A DNA stretch of 52,114 bases from CALCTE01 sp045585835 (GCA_045585835.1 JAZMZG010000036.1:1-52114), one strand, 5' to 3'. Positions 24,026 to 32,945 are shown, counted from the first letter of the stretch. The notes: generated by a model not told the origin, from the sequence alone. Translations and numbers: made by a program.

Positions 24026-24651
24026 TATGCATACACCTCCTGGAGCTTTTCAGCAGCTGCCTTTTCGAAGATAACCTTGTCGGCGTTCATAAGGTCGTAT
24101 ACGTTTACGGAGCCTGTGAAGGTCGTCTTGAGGGCTGCAATATTTGCGCAAGATGCGATTACATTCTTAGCATCTGCGTTTTCAAATACGATGAGAGTCT
24201 TTCTCTCTGCATCAAGAGCCTTGAGCATATTAGCTACGGTCTTGGTGCTGTATCCTTCAACTGCGATGTTATCAACGAAGATGAGCTTGTCGTTTGCGAG
24301 CTTGTCTGAAAGCGCGCTGCAGATAGCGATCTTCTTAACCTTCTTGTTGATGGAAACCTTGTAAAGTCTGGGCTTGGGGCCGAGAGCGATACCGCCGTGT
24401 GTCCATTGGGGTGAACGTGTGGAGCCCTGACGTGCTCTGCCTGTTCCCTTCTGTCTCCAAGGCTTCTTGCCGCCGCCGGAAACCTCTGCTCTTGTCTTTG
24501 TGGACTGTGTGCCCTGTCTTTGATTGAGCAAGTATGCTCTGATAACAGAATGAAGAACGGACTCGTTAACCTCTGCTGCGAATACGCTGTCGAGAAGTTC
24601 GATGCTGCCTGTTTCCTTACCTGTCATATCTACTACTTTCATTGTAGGCAT
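24025..24651 (-). CDS. rplD: ribosomal protein L4
   Basis: A 208-residue protein whose loop lines the exit tunnel: GGGKKPWRQKGTGRARQGST near residues 60-79 is that loop. In gamma-proteobacteria L4 represses the S10 operon through its leader. Whether this applies here is unknown, but the leader before rpsJ is structured. The gene lies between rplC and rplW. Confidence 0.97.
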   Translation of the reverse strand: MPTMKVVDMTGKETGSIELLDSVFAAEVNESVLHSVIRAYLLNQRQGTQSTKTRAEVSGGGKKPWRQKGTGRARQGSTRSPQWTHGGIALGPKPRLYKVSINKKVKKIAICSALSDKLANDKLIFVDNIAVEGYSTKTVANMLKALDAERKTLIVFENADAKNVIASCANIAALKTTFTGSVNVYDLMNADKVIFEKAAAEKLQEVYA

Positions 24652-24668
24652 TATTTCGTCCTCCTTCC

Positions 24669-25301
24669 TTATGCTTTAACGGCTGTGCGGACAAATACGA
24701 TTCCGCCGCGGTTGCCGGGAACTGCGCCCTTAACTGCGATGAGGTTTCTTTCCGCATCAACCTTTACTACGGTGAGGTTAAGGATCGTAACCTGCTCGTT
24801 ACCGTAGTGACCTGCCATCTTCTTGTTCTTGAAGATTCTTGAGGGCGATGAGTTCGCACCCATAGAACCTACCTGACGGTGTACAGGACCCGTACCGTGA
24901 GTCATACGAAGTCTGTGAAGTCCCCAGCGCTTGATACCGCCGGCAAATCCTCTACCCTTCGTAGTGCCCGTTACGTCGATCTTGTCGCCTGCTGCGAAGG
25001 TTTCTGCCGTAATCTCGGCGCCAACCTCAATTTCACCTGCATTGTCAAGCTTGAATTCCTTGAGATGTCTTCTGTAGGAAACGCCTGCCTTGTCGAAGTG
25101 ACCTTTAACAGCCTTGTTTACTTTGCGCTCGGGGATTTCCATAAATCCGAGCTGGACTGCCTCGTAGCCGTCCTTTTCAACGGTCTTCTTCTGTACCACT
25201 TTGCAGGGGCCTGCTTCGATGACCGTTACCGGTATAACGTTTCCGATCTCGTCGAAAATCTGTGTCATACCGACTTTTCTTCCGATGATTGCCTGTTTCA
25301 T
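24669..25301 (-). CDS. rplC: ribosomal protein L3
   Basis: A 210-residue 50S assembly protein. It begins MKQAIIGRKVGMTQIFDEIG and contains the MTHGTGPVHRQVGSMGANSS loop that approaches the peptidyl transferase centre. A strong AAGGAGGAG site precedes the ATG. The 91-base gap to rpsJ holds a hairpin at 25327-25344. Confidence 0.98.
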   Translation of the reverse strand: MKQAIIGRKVGMTQIFDEIGNVIPVTVIEAGPCKVVQKKTVEKDGYEAVQLGFMEIPERKVNKAVKGHFDKAGVSYRRHLKEFKLDNAGEIEVGAEITAETFAAGDKIDVTGTTKGRGFAGGIKRWGLHRLRMTHGTGPVHRQVGSMGANSSPSRIFKNKKMAGHYGNEQVTILNLTVVKVDAERNLIAVKGAVPGNRGGIVFVRTAVKA

Positions 25302-25326
25302 TTTTTCTCCTCCTTAAAGGTTATTG

Positions 25327-25344
25327 GTCGGCACCTTTGCCGAC
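25327..25344 (-). other. hairpin in the rpsJ-rplC spacer
   Basis: GTCGGC and GCCGAC form a six-base stem with a six-base loop in the only sizeable gap inside the S10 cluster, 26 bases before the rplC start. No U-tract follows, so it is not a terminator. It may shape translation of rplC or mRNA processing. Confidence 0.4.
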
Positions 25345-25392
25345 ATGACCTTGCCTGCCGAATCTCTTATATATAATAATGTAAGAAACCGA

Positions 25393-25704
25393 TTAAAGTT
25401 TGATTTCGATTTCAACACCGGCGGGAAGTTCAAGTGTGCTGAGCGAATCTACAAATTTCTGGGAAGGCTTGTAGATATCAATGAGCCTCTTGTGAGTGCG
25501 ATACTCAAACTGTTCTCTGGAATCCTTGTACTTGTGAACTGCACGAAGGATAGTCACTATTTCCTTATCCGTGGGAAGAGGAATAGGACCGGAAACCTTT
25601 GAGCCCGCTTTCTTTGCCGCTTCAACTATTCTCTGCGCCGCATTGTCTATAAGCATGTGGTCGTAGGATTTAAGTCTTATACGGATCTTCTCTGACATTG
25701 CCAT
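25393..25704 (-). CDS. rpsJ: ribosomal protein S10
   Basis: A 103-residue 30S head protein that also pairs with NusB in antitermination. The IRIRLKSYDHMLIDNAAQRI block and the GPIPLPTDKEIVTILRAVHK block are diagnostic. The start at 25704 follows a GGAGG site at seven bases. A longer in-frame stretch to 25761 has no ribosome binding site and is not family-like. It is the first gene of the S10-spc-alpha cluster. Confidence 0.97.
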   Translation of the reverse strand: MAMSEKIRIRLKSYDHMLIDNAAQRIVEAAKKAGSKVSGPIPLPTDKEIVTILRAVHKYKDSREQFEYRTHKRLIDIYKPSQKFVDSLSTLELPAGVEIEIKL

Positions 25705-25994
25705 GTTTTTGCCTCCTAAATTAAAATGATGAATTTCAATCTTGGGCATTTTCGCGTACACCGTTCCGCTCGTTTCTTCGACTGCCTTACAAAAACCGGA
25801 TTTTGCGCAAAGGTTTTTGGCATAATCCGTCTTCAGTAATGCTGCTTTAAAACAGCACGGGACAATGGGGTTGCAAACCTAAAATCGACCTGTACTTCCC
25901 AAAGTATACGTATTTCTGCCGCCCGATTATCGGACATACTCCACGATAATTACCTGCATTTAGCAGCAACTTACCGCTTCATCGCATATCATGC
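25705..25994 (-). promoter_or_regulatory. long structured 5' leader of the S10 operon
   Basis: About 290 untranslated bases separate the promoter from rpsJ. Reading 5' to 3' on the minus strand there is a perfect-ended hairpin TGCTG...CAGCA (25840-25857), then two interleaved helices. Helix A pairs CGGATTATGC (25820-25829) with GCGCAAAATCCG (25797-25808), with one A-A mismatch. Helix B pairs CAAAAACC (25812-25819) with GGTTTTTG (25790-25797). Because the arms interleave, the two helices must form a pseudoknot or alternate. No U-tract follows, so it would act on translation or stability rather than classical attenuation. I cannot match it to a named leader family. Confidence 0.55.
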
Positions 25995-26000
25995 TTGGCT

Positions 26001-26029
26001 ATTGTATCACAAAAATATCGTTAATGCAA
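26001..26029 (-). promoter_or_regulatory. sigma-A promoter of the S10-spc-alpha operon
   Basis: On the minus strand the -35 is TTGCAT (26024-26029) and the -10 is TACAAT (26001-26006), with 17 bases between. Very A/T-rich sequence with T/A tracts lies just upstream (26030-26079), suitable as an UP element. No other convincing promoter was seen before rplS, so about 15.5 kb and 31 genes could be one transcript. Confidence 0.85.
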
Positions 26030-26079
26030 TAGGTTTTTCAAAAATTTTTCTATTTTTTTCAAGTTTTTTATATTTTTTC

Positions 26080-26114
26080 AAAATTGCCCGCTTTTTAACA
26101 AAGCGGGCAATTTT
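26080..26114 (-). terminator. terminator after mrnC
   Basis: AAAATTGCCCGCTT pairs perfectly with AAGCGGGCAATTTT around a seven-base loop. The 3' arm itself ends in TTTT on the minus strand. It ends the cysS-mrnC transcript upstream of the S10 promoter. Confidence 0.75.
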
Positions 26115-26137
26115 CTACATTTTATATTATATATACG

Positions 26138-26518
26138 TTATACTCCGAGACTTTCTATTGCCTTGTTTACAAGATAGCTTATCCTGTCGTATTCTTTTTC
26201 AAGATACAGCTTTCCCATTAAAGCTTCAAAGCCCGTCGCCGTGCGATACTCCTCGACGCTTGCACTTTTGGGGACGTTTCCGCCCTTTGCGTTCCTGCCT
26301 CGTCTTACGGTTTCTCGCTCCTCTTCGGTAAATTCCGTTTCAATTGCCTTAAAGGCCTTATACTGTGCGGGAGCGCTGACTATCTTTACGGCGATCTTGT
26401 TATACTCCTTTAAGGACATCTCCCCTCTTTCAAGGAGCGCATATCGCACTGCCGTTTCGAAAACGCTGTCTCCGAGGTATGCAAGCTGCATGGGTCCCGT
26501 TATTTTGAGAGTGTCCAT
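26138..26518 (-). CDS. mrnC: Mini-ribonuclease III
   Basis: A 126-residue RNase III catalytic domain without the double-stranded-RNA-binding domain. In Bacillus it matures the ends of 23S rRNA. The catalytic block LAYLGDSVFETAVRYALLER near residues 12-31 and the later FEALMGKLYLEKEYDRI segment, which supplies the second acidic cluster, are visible. The start follows GAGGG and overlaps cysS by 19 bases. The cysS-mrnC order is conserved in Firmicutes. Confidence 0.93.
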   Translation of the reverse strand: MDTLKITGPMQLAYLGDSVFETAVRYALLERGEMSLKEYNKIAVKIVSAPAQYKAFKAIETEFTEEERETVRRGRNAKGGNVPKSASVEEYRTATGFEALMGKLYLEKEYDRISYLVNKAIESLGV

Positions 26519-27945
26519 TTTGCGCCCTCGGGTGTGTCGGTTATTACGATTCCCTCTGCTTTAAGCGTATCTCTTATCTCGTCGGCACGGGCAAAATTCT
26601 TCGCCTTTTTAGCCTCGGCTCTTTCGCGAAGAAGTGCCTCTACCCTGCTTGCAAGCTCGTCGGAAACGTCAGGGCTTTTTTCCTCTGCTTTTTCTGCCGT
26701 CTTTTCGTTTCTCTTTTTATTGGCGGCTTCAATAAGTCCGAGCGAAAGCACCTTATCAAAATCCTCAATAAGCGCAAGCTTCGTCTTGTCGCTCGTCTTA
26801 TACTTCAAAACGTCGTACAAAACGGTAAGGGCAAGAGAAGTATTAAGGTCGTTTGAAAGTGCATCGTTAAACTTATCCGTAAGCGATTTTACGGCATCGT
26901 TGTCAATCGCACCGCCGTTTTTGTCAAGAGCAGCTATTTTTGCGATAAGCTTATCGTAGCTTACTTTTGCGTTATCAAGCCCCTCAAACGAGAACACGAG
27001 CTGCTTTCTGTAATGCGACTGCAAGCAGAAGAAGCGGTATACAAGCGGGTCATAACCCTTTTCTTCCAAGAGAGAAACGGTCAAAAACTCACCCTTGGAC
27101 TTACTCATTTTGCCGCCGTTTGTATTAAGGTGCAATACGTGGAACCAATATTTGCACCACGGGTGTGAAAGATATGCTTCGCTCTGTGCTATCTCGTTGG
27201 TGTGATGGGGGAATGCGTTATCTATGCCTCCGCAGTGGATATCAAGATACTCTCCGAGGTGCTTTAGGCTTATTGCGGAGCACTCGATATGCCAACCGGG
27301 GTATCCTATGCCCCAAGGGCTGTCCCATTTGAGCTCTTGGTCATCAAACTTCGATTTTGTAAACCAAAGCACGAAGTCGCTTTTATTCTTTTTGTTGGTA
27401 TCCTCCTCTACACCCTCTCGTACTCCTACGGCAAGGTCTTCGCTTTCCTGATTGCCGAAAACGTAGTACTCCTTGAGTTTTGAGGTGTCAAAGTATACGT
27501 TGCCGCCCGCTATATAAGCATAGCCTTTTTCTATAAGCTTTTCTATCATCTCGATAAATTCGGGTATGCAACCCGTTGCGGGCTCTACAACGTCGGGCTT
27601 TTTAATGTTAAGCTTTTCGCAGTCTGCGAAGAATGCATCGGTATAGAACTTTGCGATCTCCATAACGGTCTTATGCTCACGCTTTGCGCCCTTGAGCATC
27701 TTATCCTCGCCCGTATCGGCATCGCTTGAAAGATGTCCTACGTCGGTGATGTTCATTACACGCTTTACGTCATAGCCTTTAAAGCGGAGTGCCTTTTCCA
27801 ATACGTCCTCCATTATGTAAGAACGCAAGTTGCCTATATGTGCAAAGTGATATACCGTCGGGCCGCAGGTGTAGAGCTTTACTTTGCCCTCTTCATACGG
27901 AACGAACTCCTGCTTTGTCCTTGTTAACGTGTTATATAAATACAT
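26500..27945 (-). CDS. cysS: cysteinyl-tRNA synthetase
   Basis: Class I synthetase charging tRNA-Cys, 481 residues. Zinc-binding cysteine and histidine motifs are visible: YTCGPTVYHFAHIGNLRSYI (Cys27 and the HIGH-type HIGN), WHIECSAISLKHLG near 210, and HCGGIDNAFPHHTNE near 233. The KMSKS signature is GGKMSKSKGEFL near 275. It overlaps mrnC at its 3' end and follows pgsA after 15 bases. Confidence 0.97.
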   Translation of the reverse strand: MYLYNTLTRTKQEFVPYEEGKVKLYTCGPTVYHFAHIGNLRSYIMEDVLEKALRFKGYDVKRVMNITDVGHLSSDADTGEDKMLKGAKREHKTVMEIAKFYTDAFFADCEKLNIKKPDVVEPATGCIPEFIEMIEKLIEKGYAYIAGGNVYFDTSKLKEYYVFGNQESEDLAVGVREGVEEDTNKKNKSDFVLWFTKSKFDDQELKWDSPWGIGYPGWHIECSAISLKHLGEYLDIHCGGIDNAFPHHTNEIAQSEAYLSHPWCKYWFHVLHLNTNGGKMSKSKGEFLTVSLLEEKGYDPLVYRFFCLQSHYRKQLVFSFEGLDNAKVSYDKLIAKIAALDKNGGAIDNDAVKSLTDKFNDALSNDLNTSLALTVLYDVLKYKTSDKTKLALIEDFDKVLSLGLIEAANKKRNEKTAEKAEEKSPDVSDELASRVEALLRERAEAKKAKNFARADEIRDTLKAEGIVITDTPEGAKWTLSK

Positions 27946-27960
27946 TTGTTTTCCTCTTTT

Positions 27961-28560
27961 TTAATTGAACTTCAAAAATTTGCGATAGCTGTATACGTAG
28001 TCGATGCCCGACCAAAGCGTAACGGCAAGTGTAAGTACGATAGACACGTACGAAAGTATGCCCATTGAGAAAAAGTCTTGGAAAATAACTTGCGCAAAAA
28101 ATCTTTCCATCAAAATAACCACTACGCTTACGCTTTGCATAGTCGTTTTCACCTTGCCCGACCACTGTGCCGCCACGACTACCTTTTCCGTAGACGATGC
28201 CGCAAGCATTCTTATGCCGTTTATGGCAAGGTCACGAAGGAATATGACCACCGTAAGCCACACGATGAGTCTTGACATAAGGGTAGCGCCGCCGTCTATA
28301 ACGACGAGCACGAGATATGCGGAATATACCATAAATTTATCTGCAAGAGCGTCCATAAATTTGCCGAAATTCGTGATTAGACCGTATTTTCTCGCAATCT
28401 TGCCGTCAAGCATATCCGTAAGCGCGGTTATAGCAAATACGATTGCACAAACAAGATATCTGTACGGTGCGGGGATTATATCGTACATCGTAAAAACCAC
28501 AAACACGGGAACTAACACTGCACGAAGTATCGTTAGCATATTCGGTACGTTTTTATTCAT
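27961..28560 (-). CDS. pgsA: CDP-diacylglycerol-glycerol-3-phosphate 3-phosphatidyltransferase
   Basis: Integral membrane enzyme making phosphatidylglycerol phosphate, the precursor of phosphatidylglycerol. It has 199 residues with several hydrophobic helices. The CDP-alcohol phosphotransferase motif (DG-x2-AR-x8-G-x3-D-x3-D) is seen in MLDGKIARKYGLITNFGKFM followed by DALAD, near residues 48-72. Phosphatidylglycerol is the phosphoglycerol donor for the LtaS-type enzyme and the diacylglyceryl donor for Lgt, both encoded in this window. The start overlaps folD by four bases. Confidence 0.94.
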   Translation of the reverse strand: MNKNVPNMLTILRAVLVPVFVVFTMYDIIPAPYRYLVCAIVFAITALTDMLDGKIARKYGLITNFGKFMDALADKFMVYSAYLVLVVIDGGATLMSRLIVWLTVVIFLRDLAINGIRMLAASSTEKVVVAAQWSGKVKTTMQSVSVVVILMERFFAQVIFQDFFSMGILSYVSIVLTLAVTLWSGIDYVYSYRKFLKFN

Positions 28561-29411
28561 TTACACTTCCTCCTTTGCTTTGCGGCAGTAACGGTATTTT
28601 CAAGTAACATCGTGATGGTCATAGGCCCTACGCCGCCCGGAACGGGAGTTATGTAAGACGCCTTTTCCTTTGCGTTTTCAAAATCAACGTCTCCGCATAG
28701 TTTGCCATCTTCATCTCTGTTCATTCCGACGTCAACTACCACAGCGCCCTCTTTTATCATATCCGCTGTGATAAATTTCGCCTTGCCTATTGCCGCTACT
28801 AAAATATCCGCTCTTTTGCAGACCTCTTTTAAGTTTTTCGTTTTGGAATGGCAAACCGTGACTGTGGCGTTTTCACGGAGCATCAAAAGCGCTTGAGGCT
28901 TGCCTACTATATTGCTTCTGCCGACTATTACGCACTCTTTTCCCTCGATGGCTATACCGTAATATTTCAAAAGCTCCATAACGCCTGCGGGGGTGCAAGG
29001 CAAAAAGCCTTTTTCGCCGAGCATAGTTTTTCCGACGTTTATCTTATGGAAACAGTCCACGTCTTTTTCGGGAGATATACGGTCTATTACGGCGCCCTCG
29101 TCAAGATGCGAGGGCAGCGGAAGCTGACACAAAATACCGTCCACGTCATCTCTTGCGTTTAATTCGTCTATAAGCGAAAGAAGCTCTCCTTCGGTTGCAG
29201 ACGCATCAAGCTTATATTCAAACGAAGCTATGCCGACTTCAACGCACGCTTTTTTCTTGTTTCTCACATAAACGGCAGAGGCGGGGTTGTCCCCCACCAA
29301 TATAACCGCAAGTCCTGCCTTTATTCCTTTGTCCGAAAGCTCTTTTACGTCTTTCGATATTTTTTCGCGAAGTGCCGCCGAAACAGCCTTGCCGTCAATT
29401 ATTTTTGCCAT
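28557..29411 (-). CDS. folD: FolD, methylenetetrahydrofolate dehydrogenase/cyclohydrolase
   Basis: Bifunctional one-carbon enzyme, 284 residues. The catalytic lysine segment YVRNKKKACVEVGI near residue 50, the LPLPSHLDEGAVIDRISPEK block near 98, the KDVDCFHKINVGK segment and the VIVGRSNIVGKPQALLML cofactor loop near 163 are all present, as is the C-terminal TPVPGGVGPMT. Its start overlaps the end of lgt by 17 bases and its end overlaps pgsA by four. Confidence 0.97.
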   Translation of the reverse strand: MAKIIDGKAVSAALREKISKDVKELSDKGIKAGLAVILVGDNPASAVYVRNKKKACVEVGIASFEYKLDASATEGELLSLIDELNARDDVDGILCQLPLPSHLDEGAVIDRISPEKDVDCFHKINVGKTMLGEKGFLPCTPAGVMELLKYYGIAIEGKECVIVGRSNIVGKPQALLMLRENATVTVCHSKTKNLKEVCKRADILVAAIGKAKFITADMIKEGAVVVDVGMNRDEDGKLCGDVDFENAKEKASYITPVPGGVGPMTITMLLENTVTAAKQRRKCK

Positions 29412-30285
29412 CTTCGCTCTCCTCTTTTATATCTTCCGCATCTCCTTTTTTCTCTTGTGCTTGAGTAAACTGCGGGGTGTATTCTTGCGCCGCACACGCT
29501 TTTTTACTTCTCACGGCAAGAATGATATTCGCCGTAGCCGCAATAACGAAAAACGTTGCGGCAATTATAGAGGAAACGTACCCGCTTAAAACGTACTTGC
29601 TGTCACGCAAAAGCTCAAGGAATGCTCTTCCGAGTCCGTACCAAGCAAGATATGTGAAGAATATCTCACCGTTATATTTTTTCTTTTTCGCAAGTAAAAC
29701 GAGAAGCACAAAGCCTATCGTGTTCCAAAGCATCTCGTAAGCAAACAGCGGATGTACACCTTGTTCACTTGCCCCTATGTACATCGCCCAAGGAAGATCG
29801 GCAGTCTTTCCGTATACCTCAACGTTTACGAAATTTCCGAGTCTTCCTATTATCTGCCCGATTATCAGGCAACGGCATGCAAGGTCGAATACGTTTAAAA
29901 TATTGAATTTTTTTATAAGGCATACGGTGCATACGCCGACGATGCCGCCGATTATCGTACCGATAATGGAGATTCCGCCGTCCCATATTGCGATGACCTC
30001 GATAAATGTCTTTTGAGCAACGCCGTCCGTCAGCACGTAGAAAAGACGTGCGAAGATCACGGCGACGGGAATTGCGACTATGGCTACATCAAGAAGGTCG
30101 TCTACCGTAAGACCCGATTTTTTTGCGTTGAGCATACCGTAAGCAAGTGCCAAAATAAGCCCTATGCAAATTATAACGCCGTACCAATGAATATTTATGC
30201 CAGTGCCGAAAAGATCCTCAACGGCTATCTTTTTAAGTTCAAACTCACCGATTCCAAGACCGGGGAATGAAATTGTATCGTTCAT
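29395..30285 (-). CDS. lgt: prolipoprotein diacylglyceryl transferase
   Basis: Membrane enzyme that transfers diacylglycerol from phosphatidylglycerol to the lipobox cysteine of prolipoproteins. It has about seven transmembrane segments. The signature GRLGNFVNVEVYG near residue 145 contains the essential arginine and asparagine, and HWYGVIICIGLILALAYG near 33 is the first conserved helix. At 296 residues it has a charged C-terminal tail (about 265-296, KKGDAEDIKEESEDGKNN). A likely client is the znuA-like lipoprotein in this window. Confidence 0.96.
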   Translation of the reverse strand: MNDTISFPGLGIGEFELKKIAVEDLFGTGINIHWYGVIICIGLILALAYGMLNAKKSGLTVDDLLDVAIVAIPVAVIFARLFYVLTDGVAQKTFIEVIAIWDGGISIIGTIIGGIVGVCTVCLIKKFNILNVFDLACRCLIIGQIIGRLGNFVNVEVYGKTADLPWAMYIGASEQGVHPLFAYEMLWNTIGFVLLVLLAKKKKYNGEIFFTYLAWYGLGRAFLELLRDSKYVLSGYVSSIIAATFFVIAATANIILAVRSKKACAAQEYTPQFTQAQEKKGDAEDIKEESEDGKNN

Positions 30286-30294
30286 CGCCGCCTC

Positions 30295-31590
30295 CTATTT
30301 TTTAACGGGCTTTACGATGCTCAAGGTCATTGCATCGGGGACAAAAAGCTCTTTTGCTCTTGCGTTTACGTCCGCAAGCTTAACACCGTTTATTGCAGAA
30401 GGAACGTCAAGCATATCGTAATTCATCAAAATTCCGTTCATAAAGCTTTGCGCAAAGCCCTCCGTGCTTTCAAAGGAAAGAATGCTCTTTGCATATATAA
30501 CCCTCTTGCAACGCTCGAAGTCCGCTTTATCAATACCCTTTTCCACGGCTTCAGCAAGTGCTTCTTTAAGCTTTTTCATAACGGCGTCGGGGTTTTGAGC
30601 CTCACCGCTTATGATAAGGTGGGAATAAGCAAACGCCTGCTCGTAGATTGCTTCGAAGCTGTCGTTTAAAAAACCCGACTTATATCCGTCGCAGTAGAAC
30701 TTGCTTCCGATACCGAAAAGGCATTCGACGAGTATATCCGTTACCGCCGCTTTTTTAAGGCCGGCTTTTCCCGTATTCGTTTGGTTTTGATCCTTTATAC
30801 CTATCATATATACGGGTCTTGCAACGTCAAGCTCAACTTCCGTCTTCTTACGGTTTGCCTTTTGAGGCTCTGTAAATTCGGGGAGCTCAAAATCGCTTTT
30901 TTTTGCAGGCTCGACTATTTTGTCGACAAGTTCCATTACCCTCTCGGCTTCGTATTTTCCGCAAACTACGAGGAACATATTGGAAGGCGAATAGAAAGTT
31001 TCGTAACACTTATAAAGTAGCTCCTTGTTAAGTGTCCCTATGCTTTCTACCGTTCCCGCAATATCGATTCTCACGGGATTTACCTTATACATTCCCTGCA
31101 AAACTCCGATATAAAGCTTCCAATTGGGGTTGTTGTCGTACATACCGATCTCTTGACCGATTATGCCCTGCTCCTTTGCGATATTCTCCTCAGTAAAATA
31201 AGGAGAGCGCAAAAGGCGGAGTAAAACCTCAAGATTTTCGTATTCGTTGGTGGTGCAGGTCACGTAGTAAAGCGTTCTGTCGTTTGACGTATACGCATTT
31301 GCGCTTCCTCCAAAGCGTGCATACTTTGCGAAAGTGTCCTCGCCGTCCTCGTTTTCGAACATCTTGTGCTCAAGAAAATGGGCCGTTCCGTCGGGAATAT
31401 CCGTAAATTCACTTTCGCCCTCGAGCTTGAATTTATTATAAAACGAGCCGAATTTCGTTCCGAATCCCGCAAAAGAAGCTGCGTGATCCTTGGGAATGAT
31501 ATATACCTCAAGCCCGCTTTTATGCTTTATCTTCGTGTAGCCCTCTTCAAGCTTTTCGTTATATTTTTCGGTGCTCTTAAAATCAGCCAT
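30295..31590 (-). CDS. M16 metallopeptidase, YmfH-like (active-site partner)
   Basis: A 431-residue M16 (insulinase/processing peptidase) protein. The inverted zinc motif HFLEH is present near residue 72 (DGTAHFLEHKMFENE), with the downstream glutamate expected in the EQGIIGQEIGMYDNNP region near 135. This is therefore the catalytic half of the pair. Substrates are unknown. The ATG at 31590 follows GGAGAGGAAG; an earlier in-frame GTG at 31611 is less likely. It overlaps the YmfF-like gene by eight bases, consistent with subunits made together. Confidence 0.88.
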   Translation of the reverse strand: MADFKSTEKYNEKLEEGYTKIKHKSGLEVYIIPKDHAASFAGFGTKFGSFYNKFKLEGESEFTDIPDGTAHFLEHKMFENEDGEDTFAKYARFGGSANAYTSNDRTLYYVTCTTNEYENLEVLLRLLRSPYFTEENIAKEQGIIGQEIGMYDNNPNWKLYIGVLQGMYKVNPVRIDIAGTVESIGTLNKELLYKCYETFYSPSNMFLVVCGKYEAERVMELVDKIVEPAKKSDFELPEFTEPQKANRKKTEVELDVARPVYMIGIKDQNQTNTGKAGLKKAAVTDILVECLFGIGSKFYCDGYKSGFLNDSFEAIYEQAFAYSHLIISGEAQNPDAVMKKLKEALAEAVEKGIDKADFERCKRVIYAKSILSFESTEGFAQSFMNGILMNYDMLDVPSAINGVKLADVNARAKELFVPDAMTLSIVKPVKK

Positions 31591-32899
31591 CGTTTTCTTC
31601 CTCTCCTTCACCCTCTCCCGTAAGCATATAAACCGTATCGAGACTTATCTCTTTGGCGGCTTCAATTACGTGTTCTTTCGTTAAAAACGATACGGCAAGA
31701 GCGGCGATCTCGGGAGAATCGACAAAGCCCAAAACAGATCTTTGCATATACCACGCAATCAATGCTTCGGCGCTGTCGGGAATTTCGTTATAGCGGTTTA
31801 TAAGGCTGTCCTTGGCATTTTTGAATTCCTCGTCGCTTATCTCTCCCGCCTTTATCTTGTCAAGCTGCAAAAGTATCTCCTCTTGTGCTTTTTCCTTGTT
31901 CTTTGCCTCTATTGCGCTTGCAACTATCATAATACCCTTTATCTGTTCAACCATAGGTGAGCAATAGTAGCAAAGAGAGAGCTTTTCTCTTACGTTGACA
32001 AAAAGCTTGCTTGTCGGACTTCCTCCGTATATCTCCTTTAAAAGCGTTGCCGCAGCAAAGTTTCTGTCCGCAAGAGAGCGTCCGAGCCTAAAGCCGAGCG
32101 TAAGCTTTGCTTGGCTTATGGGCGCAGTCTCGGTTATCGTTTTCACTTCACCCGATGCTTTTCTTCTGACCTTCGTTGCGGGCACTTCCAAGGATACGTT
32201 CCTTCTGACAACGGAAAATTTCTCTCTCACTATACTTGCCAAAGCATCACACTCATAATCTCCGACGAAATATATCTCAAACTTTGCACCCGAGACGATC
32301 TCGCAATAGCTTTCGGTTAAGGCTTCGGCATCAATAGACTCTATCGTTTCTTCGTCCGAGTGAACGTAGGTGGCGAATTTTTCGTTTTCGCACATCAACT
32401 CTGCACAACGGCGAACCGCGTATCCGTCCTTGTCATTTTGAGAAGCTCGGATAAGGTCAACGAGATTCTTTTTCTCATTTGCAACTATATCCTTATCGAA
32501 GCAGCCATCGGGAAGCGACGGAGAAAGAAGGGTGTCAAGACAAAGCTCCGTAAGCTCCTTTATGACGTCTTCGCCGTCGGGGACGAACTTATTTTGCAAG
32601 GTACTTGCTTTGATAATTGCCGTGTGAATCTCACCGAACTTTCTGACATCTCCGTTTATGCTTGCGGCATAAAGGCGGTCAAGCTCTCTGTTGAAATTCT
32701 CCATCTTGGGAAATCTCGCGCAGCTTTTAGTAAGCACGGACGCAAGAAGAGAGTTCTTTGCGGCATTTTCCGCAGTGAGCTTCGTGCCGTAGCTTATCGC
32801 AAGACTTGCGTGCTTGAATTTACCCGTTCTTATATGGCATAGATTTATACCGTCACCGATTTCTACTCTTGTAATTTGCATATCGTTTTGCACTTTCAT
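31583..32899 (-). CDS. M16 peptidase homologue, YmfF-like (non-catalytic partner)
   Basis: A 438-residue M16 fold protein recognisable from the YGTKLTAENAAKNSLLASVL N-terminal segment and the GGSPTSKLFVNVREKLSLCY block near residue 330, which corresponds to the conserved C-terminal-lobe arginine/tyrosine site. At the place of HxxEH it has no zinc motif (LASVLTKSCARFPKM), so it probably lacks catalysis and serves as the substrate-binding partner of the YmfH-like protein. ATG 32899 follows AAAGGAAG. An upstream GTG at 32923 is possible. Confidence 0.85.
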   Translation of the reverse strand: MKVQNDMQITRVEIGDGINLCHIRTGKFKHASLAISYGTKLTAENAAKNSLLASVLTKSCARFPKMENFNRELDRLYAASINGDVRKFGEIHTAIIKASTLQNKFVPDGEDVIKELTELCLDTLLSPSLPDGCFDKDIVANEKKNLVDLIRASQNDKDGYAVRRCAELMCENEKFATYVHSDEETIESIDAEALTESYCEIVSGAKFEIYFVGDYECDALASIVREKFSVVRRNVSLEVPATKVRRKASGEVKTITETAPISQAKLTLGFRLGRSLADRNFAAATLLKEIYGGSPTSKLFVNVREKLSLCYYCSPMVEQIKGIMIVASAIEAKNKEKAQEEILLQLDKIKAGEISDEEFKNAKDSLINRYNEIPDSAEALIAWYMQRSVLGFVDSPEIAALAVSFLTKEHVIEAAKEISLDTVYMLTGEGEGEEENDG

Positions 32900-32945
32900 T
32901 TCTTCCTTTCGGCGTTTTGTCACCGGTTATTTTATTTATATTTAT

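Noticed and set aside
25705..26137. tRNA or tuf gene in the 433-base spacer before the S10 operon
   Set aside because: No cloverleaf, CCA end or EF-Tu sequence is present. The spacer is accounted for by the mrnC terminator, the promoter and the structured leader.
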